Positions 6,161 through 15,900 of a DNA stretch of 17,875 bases are shown in pieces. Origin of the DNA: JBJGXI01 sp045635475 (GTDB taxonomy: Bacteria; Bacillota; Bacilli; Bacillales; Amphibacillaceae); contig NZ_JBJGXI010000072.1 of assembly GCF_045635475.1 (NCBI RefSeq), positions 1 through 17,875 of the forward strand, in the 5' to 3' direction. A model generated the notes under the pieces. It saw only the letters and a list, made by a program, of their open reading frames with translations. It did no database searches and was not told the origin of the DNA. The position numbers and the translations under genes were made by a program. Numbering within the stretch: position 1 is the stretch's first letter; each line of letters begins with the position of its first letter.

Positions 6161-6874
6161 CTATTCTTTTATACGCTTACTATTTCGATATACAACATAA
6201 AATCCACCAATGACTACTAGTACTAACCCTACGATTAAATAGTTATAGATTGATGTACTGGTATCTGGTAATTCTTCAGTGTCCTCATCATCCTGACCTG
6301 ATGAATCCTCCCCAGAAGAGCCTTCATTACCATTGTTAGCGCCATCGTTTCCACTGTCGCCATTACTTCCACCTTCATTTTCAGTGTTATCGTCACCGTT
6401 ATCACCAGAGCCTTGATCACCATCGTTACCATCATTGTTGCCCCCATTACCACCTTGATTGTCATCTCCATCGTCACCTGTGCCGCCACCGTCATCATTA
6501 TCGTTATCGTCATCTTCGTCTGGCTCATTACTCAGAAGAGAAACAGAGCCTTCTGCTTGCATCGTATCATTACCAACAACAATCAGGTAATCACCAAAAA
6601 TGGCTGTACCTGCACTAGTTGGTAAACCCACAGTTGTATCGTATTTACCATTGATGACAGGTAAAACATCTAGATAAAATACCGAATCTGTTGGTGATAC
6701 AATTTTTATTACGATTTCTTCAACCCCATTTGCTGTTCCTGAGATTTGAATTTCTTCCCCTTGCTGCGCCTCGCTTTTACTTATATTCAAAGTAACACTA
6801 TCAGCAAATGCAACAACAGGGAATTGGATAATGATGAACATAAAAATTAAACATTTGAGTAAATGTGATTTCAT
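6161..6874 (-). CDS. LPDTS sortase-anchored surface protein with acidic Asp/Gly/Asn spacer
   Basis: This 237-residue protein has a signal peptide (1-24, cleavage after AFA), a beta-rich domain (about 26-115) and a long low-complexity stretch of Asp, Gly, Asn and Ser (117-200). It ends with LPDTS (202-206), a hydrophobic segment (210-229) and a basic tail, RNSKRIKE. That is a complete cell-wall sorting signal. The LPDTx form matches substrates of the Bacillus YhcS-type (class D) sortase, such as YhcR. The beta domain is a small Ig-like module of a kind seen in surface proteins of Gram-positive bacteria; it has no catalytic motif. It is the last gene of the operon, 59 bases after the GH92 stop, so it may display or dock a carbohydrate-active complex. 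No sortase gene is in the window. Confidence 0.88.
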   Translation of the reverse strand: MKSHLLKCLIFMFIIIQFPVVAFADSVTLNISKSEAQQGEEIQISGTANGVEEIVIKIVSPTDSVFYLDVLPVINGKYDTTVGLPTSAGTAIFGDYLIVVGNDTMQAEGSVSLLSNEPDEDDDNDNDDGGGTGDDGDDNQGGNGGNNDGNDGDQGSGDNGDDNTENEGGSNGDSGNDGANNGNEGSSGEDSSGQDDEDTEELPDTSTSIYNYLIVGLVLVVIGGFYVVYRNSKRIKE

Positions 6875-6886
6875 TAATATTTTCCC

Positions 6887-7122
6887 TCACCTTCTTTTAA
6901 TGTCACTTATAAGATCAGATCCTGTTGACCATCTTATCTCATGTTGTACAATGATTTGCTTTCGAGAACTACATCCTTATAAGCGAGCCATGTAGAGGTA
7001 AATGGTTCTCTTTCTATACCTTCATTTGTTTCCAATCGTGCTCCTGTAACTAGTGTAGGAGCTGATGGCCAAAAACGCAGGTCACCAAGCCCTGCTGTTA
7101 ACAGTTGCTGTTCATTTGCTAG
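6887..7122 (-). other. Broken fifth CBM6-like module at the GH92 C-terminus
   Basis: Residues 1940-2000 resemble the front half of a CBM6 module: STWLAYKDVVLE matches GAWLAYENIDFG of the other modules. Translation then stops at 6934. Shifting back one base after the codon for Met1999 gives MEIRWSTGSDLISDIKRR before a stop at 6887-6889. The MEIRWSTGS part aligns with LAVEYTSNSG at the same place in the intact modules. A one-base change followed by loss of the rest of the module explains this. The shift is inferred by comparison, and a sequencing error is possible. Confidence 0.5.
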
Positions 7123-10100
7123 TAAGGAAAAACTAGCATTGTCAAAGTTGCCAATATATTTATATGTGGAGCTAGTCGTACCTGTAAATACAAGGTATAC
7201 ATCTTGTATTCCGGTAACGGTTTTCTCTAATTCGCCAGTCATCGTAGTGTATGTGCCCCAACCATTACCTGTAGGTGGGACAGCAACTGTTCCTACTAAT
7301 CTACCATCCACTCCTCCTAATCTAACTTCGATCGCAGAATCTAGTGCGCAGTTACCACTGTTGCTCGTATACTCTACAGCCAGTTGGTCGACACCATCGC
7401 TACCAAAATCGATATTTTCATAGGCAAGCCATGCACCGTTATACGTATTAGCGACCTGCTTTCCACTTTTACCACTTTCTGTTTTCAGTGGAGCATTGTT
7501 TGCAGGATTCACTTCTGTAGCCCAATCATCAAAGCTTTCTAATTCTAGGTTATCGTAATCGTTACGAAGCGCTTGATGCTCTAAAGTAAAGCGATCAAAA
7601 TTGCCAATATAACGAAGTGCACTGGTTGTACTAGCATGCATAATAAGATAAACAGTATGGTTACCTGTTACCGTTCTCGTTAAATTTGCTTCTAGGGTTT
7701 CGTATGTGCCCCAACTGCTACCGGTATTTTTTAGTGAAACTGCACCAATTACCTCCCCATCTAAACGATCCAAACGCATTTCTAATTCAATATCGTCTGG
7801 TGCTTTTTGAGAAGGGGCATCATATTCTACCTTGATATGGTTCTTACCTTGTTTACCAAAATCAACTGATTCATACGCTAACCATGCTCCGTCAAATGTG
7901 TTTGCTACAACTGTGCCGCCGTTGTTATCTTCTGTTTTTAATGGACCATTATTATACTCATTTACATCCGAAGTCCATTCGCTGTAGTTTTCGAATTCAA
8001 CAACTAACGGACCATTACCAGTGTCTGGTTCACTAGGCTCATCTACTTTTTTACTAAAACTAGCACGATCAAAGTTACCAATATACTTGTACGTTGCATC
8101 AGTAGTTCCAGTTAAAACCAAGTAAACGTCTTGAATGCCGGTAATGCTCTCATCGAATGCAGCTGTTGCGGTACTGTATGTCCCCCAACCACTACCAGTC
8201 GGTGGAACAGCTACTGTTCCAATAAGTGTACCGTCGATAGCACCCAAGCGAACTTCGATAGCAGCATCTTGGGCGCTGTTGCCACTATTGCTTGCATACT
8301 CAATTGCTAGCTGATTGACGCCATCTGTACCAAAATCGATATTTTCATAGGCAAGCCATGCGCCGTTAAATGTATTGGCAACTTGTTCACCGCTTTTCCC
8401 AGCTTCTGTTTTCATTGGACTATTGTTAGCTGGATTTACTTCCGTTGACCAGTCGTCAAACGATTCCAATTCTAAGGATGTAAAGTCTGTTCGCACTTCT
8501 TCATAGTCAAATGTAAACTGATCAAAGTTACCAATATAAGGAAAATCGCTCGTCGTATTACCTTTCATTACAATGTAAAGGTCTTGTGTACCTGTTACTG
8601 TAGTCGTGAGGTCTGCTTCCATCGTTGTATACGAACCCCAACCACTGCCAGTATGCTCAAGTGGAACGGTTCCAACTAATTGGCCATCGACTCCACCTAA
8701 CCGAAACTCCAACGCACTTCCTTCTGGAGCTCGTGAACTAGGCGCATCATATTCGACTGTCACTTTATTTTTGCCTTCTGTACCGAAATCAACACCGTTA
8801 TAAGCAAGCCATGCACCGTCAAACGTGTTTGCTACAACCACGCCACCGTTGTTCGCTTCCGTTTTCAGTGGTCCATTGTTAAACGTATTAACATCAGAAG
8901 ACCATTCACTTCTACTTTCAAACTCAAGTGTTAAACCATCTGTAACTGGTTTATCTGGCTGTTCCCCTTCACCTGGTTCTTCTGAATCATCTTCTTCTGG
9001 AATCGGTAATGGATCTAGCTCTTCTTCATCTTCCCCGTCGTCTTCCCCTTCGTCCGGTTGATCCGGATCTGTTCCTGGAACTGGAACAGGCGTTGGTAGT
9101 GGAACGACTGGTTCCGCTAACCATAACGAATCATACACATTTCCGTTATAGTTATCGACTACATAAACGTTAACTTGATAATCCTTACTTGTAGTATTAA
9201 ACATTTGTGATAGCTCAAAATCTCCATTTTTAACAGGTACCCCATTCGACATCCACGCCTGACCCTCGCCGTTCATAAGCTGGAATACAACAACCGCATC
9301 TTCGCTATAGTCACCTGTTAGTGTGCCAGTAACATCAACTTGGAGGTTTCCTGTTCGCTTCACCTCTACATCAAGTTCATACACATCCCATTGATCATTT
9401 TCTGTGTAGGCAGCATTAGAAATTAGAGCTTTACCAAACGATTGATCTTTGCTTTCATCTGCTTCGACCCGCACTTGTACTTGTCCCGCTTCATAAGCAA
9501 CTGGTCCAACTGTTTGCGGATTTTTTGTTACGTTGTTCCACGTTGCACCACCATCCGTACTGAATTCATAATCTGTTGCTTGATCGAAGCCTGGAACAAA
9601 TGTCCAACCAAATGAATTATCTTCATCGTCAACAACGGGTGCTGTAGGTGCGTCTGGAGTCGTCATATTTTTCAACGCCTCAAGATTGAATTCGAATGCA
9701 ATATCAGAGCTTGTTGCATTCGTTTGGTGAACTTCAGCTGTAATCACATTTTCACCATCTACAAGGTAAGCCGGATCAATGATATATCCGTTTGGATTAC
9801 GCTCATCATTAACCGTACCATTTGCTAACGTATCGTACTTGATTTCACCATCCGGCATATTAGTACGGATAATTTCATGACCGTTTAAGTAAACAACTGC
9901 TCCATCGTCACGAATTAATGTCGCATCAAGCCCAACGATAGAATCTGCATCTTCTACTTCAAACGATTTTCGGAAGTATGTTGTTATATACTTGTTACCA
10001 CTATCTGGACCATAACTTACCTCTGTGTTCACATTGCCATTTCGGTCATATCCAAGCATGGCCTTTCCAGAAGCCCACGTACTGTCGTCAAAATCTACAG

Positions 10101-12936
10101 AAGTCCAACCATTACCTGCAAACTGACCTTTATCATAATATTTCCATTCAGATTCTGTTTCAATTAAATCTTTACGAACGAGTAGGTTGTTCACTTCTTT
10201 GGTATAATCGGTTGTCGGTGGTGCAGAACTGTCAGCTGCGCCCCATTTGAAATTAGGTTCTGCACCCATTTCAAATTCCAACGTTCCACCTGCCATAATC
10301 TCTTCATAGCCGATCCATGCCTGATCAAAATTTTCCCCATTTAATTGACCAGATTGGATAAACCGATTATCGCTAGATACGTTATTCGCTTTAATTGTAA
10401 ACGACTTTCCATTATCTAGATTGAGTGTCATTTCATCAAAAATGGGTGAACCAATTAAATAATATGGATCGCCAGGGTTTCCTGGGAATAACCCCATTGC
10501 ACTATAGATAAACCACGATGCCATTGCACCTGCATCATCATCCATTGACTGTAAATATCCTTCTGGGTCAGCGCGATACACACGTGATTCCATCGGATAT
10601 GCATATAAACCGTGGTTATGGTATTTCTGCGTAACGACTTCTGTTGTATACTCTCTCGCATAATATTGTGTTAAGTAAGGCATTCCTAAGTAATTGAACA
10701 AATATGGCACGTGTAAATCCGGTTCGTTGACAGCCATGTATTCATCAATTTCAAAGAAATATTGTAAGTCGATCGCCATCTCACGTTCGCTACCAATTAA
10801 ATCGGCAAGACCTTCAACATCGTGCGGGACAAACCATCGATATGTCCACAAGTTGCCTTGGTATGCAAATTTATCAACTGGTGTAATATCATTTTGACTA
10901 ACTTTATTTGCGTTCGGTGTAAAGAAACCACGCTGATTGCCACTTTCATCAACTTGTTCTACGTTCCATAAGTGTTTGTATGATTGTGCAACTGCTTTGT
11001 ATTTTTCATATGTTTCTTCATCACCAATTAGTTCTGCAAGCTTCATCGGATAGTAGGCACTATATGCTTTTTCCAGCTTTCCAGAAATCTCATTGTCACT
11101 AATCACATAATTATCTGTATCGGTTGCCATCCCTTGCAGTGCTGTTTGTGCATCTGCAGCAGATAAATCGAAGCCTTTTGCATAGGCATCAAGAATAACT
11201 GCACCGTTAAATTCATTTCTTACCGTTGGACTTGGCCAATAGCCGCTTCCCCACTGGGTATAGGAACCACGAGTTTTGTAAACATCAATCATTGATTTCA
11301 CCATGTTTTCGAATGCTTGTGGTGCGAGCAACGAATAAAGGGAATATTTACGGAAATCATCCCACGTAGTCCATCCGTTGTAATATTCAAAATCCGCTCC
11401 GATCTCTGACGTCTCACGAACAGTATCCTCGTCGCGCGCAGCCCGGAATGTACCGTTTGAGCTTGTTACGTTATTTGGATGTAAGAAAGAATGATACATT
11501 TGGGTATAAAAAATCGTTTTATTTTCTTCGTTATCATCCTTGATTTCTACCTTGTTCAAAAGGTCGCTCCACACACCACGAGTTTCCTGATGTTGGGCAT
11601 CAAAATCCCAGCCACTTATATCATGATCACGCTCATATTTCGCCTGATCTACACTGATCGTCGATAACCCGACTTTCGCTTGAACTACTTTGTTATCTGC
11701 TGTATTAAAATCTACCCATACACCGCTATTCGAGCCAGAGCGCTCACGATCATTGCCAACCGCATTACCAGCCCATGTTCTGTATGATTCAAAATCATGA
11801 TCGAACTGTATCGAATAGTAGATCGTGTAGTAGCCATTTCCACAGACATTTTTCGATTGAATCATACCTGTTATCTCGTTGTTATTCTCAACCTTAAGGT
11901 TCGCATCAACCATTCCCGCATAAGAGTTAGAAAGATCGATTAATACGGATCCGTCAGTCTCTGCTTCAGGAAATGTGTAACGATGGAAACCAACGTTTTC
12001 CGATGAAGTTAATTCGACATCAATACCTGACGCAAGTTCAACACTATAATAGCCTGGTGATGCTTGTTCCGTTTCTTTGTTATATTTTTGCTTATATTCA
12101 TTACTGTTTTTAGTAAATGACTGTGTTTCCGGCATCATTAAAATGTTTCCACCAGCACCACTACAGCCCACACCACTAAAACGCAAGTGTGAAAAGCCTT
12201 TTAAATATTTGTCCTGATAATAGTAGCCACTAAAAGCGCCGCCGTCACTGTCTGGTCCAAGTGATACGAGACCAAATGGAGTCGTTGGACCTGGATTTGT
12301 TTGGCCATTATCACCTAACGTGTTAATGAACGGATCCACATAATCTACAGATGCCAAATTTGTGTCCGGGCTTCCTGGGACTTGATTCTTCTCTACGCCG
12401 TATACTTCAAATTCATATAAGCGAACGGTATTGTTATCATAAGCTGCTTTGTCTACGTAAAATCTTACATAACGCGCTGTGAACGTCGGTACATACCGTT
12501 CGACGATTGTCTGCACATTGTTTGAAACAACATCAACTTCTACCCAAGTTTTTCCGTCATCACTTTTCTGCAAGCGGAAATCTTTCGTATTCCAAAATGG
12601 GTACATGCCCGATTCATTAATACCGGCGTTTTTCACTTTCCACTTGTTAATGTTGTATTCTTTTCCTAAATCAAGTGCTAACCACTTGTTGGCTGCGACT
12701 GAATTATCGCACCACTTCGTATCTGTTTTACCATCAACCGCAAAGCTCGCTGCCTCGTTCTGATTACATTGACCAGTTGCGGTTGCCTCCGCATGCAGAG
12801 CAACGTTCCACGTAGGTGTCGTTTGCACTGCAGAATCAGTTGCAGCAGCTACAGTTCTCACCGCTCCAACGATTGGCTCCAGCAAAGTCAATAAAATTAA
12901 TCCGATCAAAAAGATGGAAGTAAATTTTTTACCCAT
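6934..12936 (-). CDS. Exported GH92 alpha-mannosidase with F5/8C and CBM6-like modules
   Basis: This 2000-residue secreted exo-mannosidase has, in order: a signal peptide (1 to about 32); an F5/8 type C (CBM32-like) domain (42-182); the GH92 catalytic region (196-900); a beta-sandwich domain (about 915-1088); two further beta domains (1094-1180, 1185-1275); a Pro/Asp/Glu-rich linker (1279-1332); four CBM6-like modules (1335-1478, 1485-1628, 1644-1786, 1795-1937); and a broken fifth. GH92 signatures include DPFINTLG with PGPTTPFGLVSLGPD (201-229), GFSHLRFSGVGC (247-258), TTWDDFRKYS (523-532), NEPDLHVPYLFNYLG (737-751) and DDDAGAMASWF (799-809). Glu738 is at the catalytic-acid position and Asp799-801 holds the base. 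GH92 enzymes are calcium-dependent inverting alpha-mannosidases. Keeping Glu738 favours ordinary alpha-mannosides over mannosyl-1-phosphate, since the family's phosphodiesterase-type member is recalled to have Gln there. There is no membrane anchor. Confidence 0.93.
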   Translation of the reverse strand: MGKKFTSIFLIGLILLTLLEPIVGAVRTVAAATDSAVQTTPTWNVALHAEATATGQCNQNEAASFAVDGKTDTKWCDNSVAANKWLALDLGKEYNINKWKVKNAGINESGMYPFWNTKDFRLQKSDDGKTWVEVDVVSNNVQTIVERYVPTFTARYVRFYVDKAAYDNNTVRLYEFEVYGVEKNQVPGSPDTNLASVDYVDPFINTLGDNGQTNPGPTTPFGLVSLGPDSDGGAFSGYYYQDKYLKGFSHLRFSGVGCSGAGGNILMMPETQSFTKNSNEYKQKYNKETEQASPGYYSVELASGIDVELTSSENVGFHRYTFPEAETDGSVLIDLSNSYAGMVDANLKVENNNEITGMIQSKNVCGNGYYTIYYSIQFDHDFESYRTWAGNAVGNDRERSGSNSGVWVDFNTADNKVVQAKVGLSTISVDQAKYERDHDISGWDFDAQHQETRGVWSDLLNKVEIKDDNEENKTIFYTQMYHSFLHPNNVTSSNGTFRAARDEDTVRETSEIGADFEYYNGWTTWDDFRKYSLYSLLAPQAFENMVKSMIDVYKTRGSYTQWGSGYWPSPTVRNEFNGAVILDAYAKGFDLSAADAQTALQGMATDTDNYVISDNEISGKLEKAYSAYYPMKLAELIGDEETYEKYKAVAQSYKHLWNVEQVDESGNQRGFFTPNANKVSQNDITPVDKFAYQGNLWTYRWFVPHDVEGLADLIGSEREMAIDLQYFFEIDEYMAVNEPDLHVPYLFNYLGMPYLTQYYAREYTTEVVTQKYHNHGLYAYPMESRVYRADPEGYLQSMDDDAGAMASWFIYSAMGLFPGNPGDPYYLIGSPIFDEMTLNLDNGKSFTIKANNVSSDNRFIQSGQLNGENFDQAWIGYEEIMAGGTLEFEMGAEPNFKWGAADSSAPPTTDYTKEVNNLLVRKDLIETESEWKYYDKGQFAGNGWTSVDFDDSTWASGKAMLGYDRNGNVNTEVSYGPDSGNKYITTYFRKSFEVEDADSIVGLDATLIRDDGAVVYLNGHEIIRTNMPDGEIKYDTLANGTVNDERNPNGYIIDPAYLVDGENVITAEVHQTNATSSDIAFEFNLEALKNMTTPDAPTAPVVDDEDNSFGWTFVPGFDQATDYEFSTDGGATWNNVTKNPQTVGPVAYEAGQVQVRVEADESKDQSFGKALISNAAYTENDQWDVYELDVEVKRTGNLQVDVTGTLTGDYSEDAVVVFQLMNGEGQAWMSNGVPVKNGDFELSQMFNTTSKDYQVNVYVVDNYNGNVYDSLWLAEPVVPLPTPVPVPGTDPDQPDEGEDDGEDEEELDPLPIPEEDDSEEPGEGEQPDKPVTDGLTLEFESRSEWSSDVNTFNNGPLKTEANNGGVVVANTFDGAWLAYNGVDFGTEGKNKVTVEYDAPSSRAPEGSALEFRLGGVDGQLVGTVPLEHTGSGWGSYTTMEADLTTTVTGTQDLYIVMKGNTTSDFPYIGNFDQFTFDYEEVRTDFTSLELESFDDWSTEVNPANNSPMKTEAGKSGEQVANTFNGAWLAYENIDFGTDGVNQLAIEYASNSGNSAQDAAIEVRLGAIDGTLIGTVAVPPTGSGWGTYSTATAAFDESITGIQDVYLVLTGTTDATYKYIGNFDRASFSKKVDEPSEPDTGNGPLVVEFENYSEWTSDVNEYNNGPLKTEDNNGGTVVANTFDGAWLAYESVDFGKQGKNHIKVEYDAPSQKAPDDIELEMRLDRLDGEVIGAVSLKNTGSSWGTYETLEANLTRTVTGNHTVYLIMHASTTSALRYIGNFDRFTLEHQALRNDYDNLELESFDDWATEVNPANNAPLKTESGKSGKQVANTYNGAWLAYENIDFGSDGVDQLAVEYTSNSGNCALDSAIEVRLGGVDGRLVGTVAVPPTGNGWGTYTTMTGELEKTVTGIQDVYLVFTGTTSSTYKYIGNFDNASFSLLANEQQLLTAGLGDLRFWPSAPTLVTGARLETNEGIEREPFTSTWLAYKDVVLESKSLYNMR
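7123..8934 (-). repeat. Tandem duplication of a two-module CBM6 unit (309-codon period)
   Basis: Modules 1 and 3 resemble each other (SEWSSDVNTFNNGPLKTE versus SEWTSDVNEYNNGPLKTE), as do modules 2 and 4 (FDDWSTEVNPANN versus FDDWATEVNPANN). Equivalent residues are exactly 309 apart (Trp1345 and Trp1654; Gly1525 and Gly1834). In the DNA a 34-base identical run occurs at 7401-7434 and 8328-8361, offset 927 bases. The unit A-B was therefore duplicated to A-B-A'-B', fairly recently or with later gene conversion. Confidence 0.9.
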
Positions 12937-12985
12937 TGCTAATTTGTCCCCCTAGTTTCCTTGATTTTATCGATGTGCATTTTTC

Positions 12986-15900
12986 TTACTTCAGTTCCAG
13001 CGGTTCGGAAAGTAAAGCTGGAAGGTCAAGTTCACTAGTAAACTTGTTAAATACAAATACTTTTACCTTGTAGTTACTGCCGCTCACGTCAAAGTATTGA
13101 GACATTGTCAAGGCTTCTTGATCGATTGGAACAGCATTTATAAGCAATGGTGTGTTTCCATCAAACAATTCAAAGACGAGGTAAGCATCCTTGTTATAGT
13201 CGGCTTGTTGATTTACTGTCACATCAACTTGCAATTGCTCGCCTCTTGTTAATGTTCCTTCAACTGCAAATGTTTCTTTTACTTTATTTTTCGTATATGC
13301 TTCTGTTGATACTAAAGGCTTACCCGCTTCACCACTTGCATCGTTTGCTTTAAGGCGGACTTGAACAGCACCAGCAGGTAATTTCACGTCGCCGATTAAC
13401 TGTGGAGACGCTATTACGTTTTCCCATGTTTCACCATGATCCACACTATACTCATAATCTGTCACATTTTCGAATCCTGGGACGTATGTCCAGCCAAATG
13501 TATTATAACCGTCATCAACAACTGGATTAGTTGGTGCTGCTAGTTTAATCGCTTCTGTACTAATGAAACTTGGCTCTGAGTTATCACGATTATCAACTGC
13601 TTTGACCGCAAACTCATACAATTCCCCAGTTTCTGCATCCGTTACGGTGTAACTGTAATTTTCTACTCCTTCTTCAACTTCCATATAAGCAGTCCAATTG
13701 GCTCCTAAGCGACCTTCTTTTTCATAAATTCGGAAGCCGCGAATCTTATCTTCTTCATTGGTATCAGAAGGCTTGTCCCATGAAAGTAAGATGTTTCCTT
13801 CACCATTTTTCACTGCTGATAAATTGTCTACTTTATTTGGCATATTGTCGTTTCGAATGATGGTGTACGTATCAAATGGTTCATCTTCACCAGAACGATA
13901 GGAGTCAATTGTGAAGCTATCATCTGTCATTGTTACACCAGAAAAAATCGGTTCATACGGTTGTTCAAATTTCGCTGCATAATATTTGTCAACATCATCG
14001 CGCACGTTATAATATTTCGTACCAGCAGAGTTGTTAACGATATACATCGTTCCCTCTGGATTGATCACATTTCCTTCAGCATCAGTTTCGACGTCAAGAA
14101 TCGGCTCATCATTGTACATTTGGTGTGACCGCATAAACGAGTGGTCATGCCCTTGTAACACAACATCAATACCAAGTTCGTCAAAAACAGGATAAAGCAT
14201 CTCGCGTAATTCTAAGATATCGCCATCTGTAGCATGTCCACCGACTGAGTAGATTGCCTTGTGAAATGTAACAACCTTCCACTTTTTATCAGTCTCTGCT
14301 ACTTCTCTCTTTAACCATTCGATTTGCTGTTTGAATGATTCACGTTGACGAACATCCCAACCCATGTCCATCGTGTTTACAACCATAAAATGAGCGTCAC
14401 CATAGTCATAAGAATAGACACTTCCGGGTGGTAATGGATCTTCAATTGAATCATTTGGATAATTGAAGTGGTAATAATAGTTATCATTGTATGGACCTTC
14501 ATGGTTACCTACTGCAGCCATAATCGGAAGATTCATTAATAGATCTTGTGGTTTCGCAAAATAATCCAACCACTGATACTCTAAGGCACCTGCATCAACT
14601 TGGTCACCACTCATCGTCAAGAACTGTGAATTTGGATATTTTTCTAACCCTTGACGAAGCGTATCTGCCCACACTTCATAATCATGCGAATTCGCACCTT
14701 GTGAATCTGTCATATACAAAAATTCGAAATTGGTTTCGCCGATTGCCTCTGTAGTAAACTCACCAATTTCACTCCAGTTACCGTCACTACCGAGCCGGTA
14801 CTCATATGCTGTTCCAGGTTCAAGCCCAGTGACGATTGCCTTGTGACTTGCAAACATACCGTTCTGTGAATTGGTAATTTTCAAGTTCAATACTTGTGAT
14901 TCACCTGAAAAACGTTGCACATGGTCTAAATCAAAACTTGATCCAGCAGGAACAACTTCAACTATTGTGTCGAGCACATTTTCAGGAGCATTCTCGGGCA
15001 TTTCATGATTCGTATACCAAGCAAACGAACGTTGTGTTTTTGCATCACCGTATAAAGACATCGCAATCGAAATTGGTGCATAATTGATAAATTCCGATGT
15101 GTTTTCCGGTGTGAACTTAAAGCTGTTTATTTTTTTTCCAGCTTTGTCCTTAAAATCAGCTGTTCCATTGTATTCGACATTGACAACTTGATCTGGCTTA
15201 ATTGGTTGCACTACTTGCAGCTCCAACGTTGCCTTGTTTTCTTTATCCATTTCCACAGCAGAAATTGTATTCTCCTCGCCATCTACCAATACAGTAAACT
15301 GACTTGCTAAATCTGCAGGTATTGAGCTAAGTTCTTTTGCAAACTTCAGCGACACTTGATCACCTTGTGAAGCGATCGTACCGCTAATTGGGCCAGTATA
15401 ATCACTTGGTAAGAAGAATGCTGTTTCAGGAACGATTTGTTTAGCTACACTAGGGCTTGACCATCGAAGATTCAAGTTAGATCCACCAAAGTCCTCGAAA
15501 TATTCGATGCGGAAATCATATTTTTCCCCAGCTTCAAGATGTATTGGAGAACTTATTTGCTCTTTATCCCAATCATTTTCCCAATGATCAATAATAAGTT
15601 GGTTGTTAACCCAAAGCTTAAAGCCATTATCACCGATTAAATAAAACGTGTAGTCTTCTGTGTGTTCTGGTACGATTTGGCCGGAAAAATCGATATTAAC
15701 ATCATCGGCTCTACCAGTATATTGTTGCATCAGTGAATCCAGGTTGCTAAATTCGATATTCGGTCTGATAACAGTTGATTTACAATCCACCTTGTCAAAG
15801 CTACCATTACCTGTGTTGGTATAAAACTCGGTAAGTAAGCCTTGATTGTTTACGGGTTCCTCAGTAGAACTTTCCAGCTCTAAAGAAAAGAACTTGTCTG

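Noticed and set aside
6235..6530. Possible CRISPR or minisatellite in the repetitive Asp/Asn/Gly coding tract
   Set aside because: The repetition is codon-level low complexity; there are no evenly spaced identical repeats with unique spacers.
6235..6625. Open frames on both strands with Met/Thr/Val or Ile/Val/Thr runs
   Set aside because: They are other frames of the Asp/Gly/Asn repeat tract of the LPDTS gene and have no ribosome sites.
8825..9061. Open frame on the plus strand rich in Ser and Pro
   Set aside because: It is antisense to the acidic Glu/Asp/Pro linker of the mannosidase; the composition is a direct product of GAA/GAT codons read backwards.
9978..10250. Plus-strand open frames inside the mannosidase and phosphoesterase genes
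   Set aside because: All are out-of-phase shadows of two long genes with continuous domain structure.
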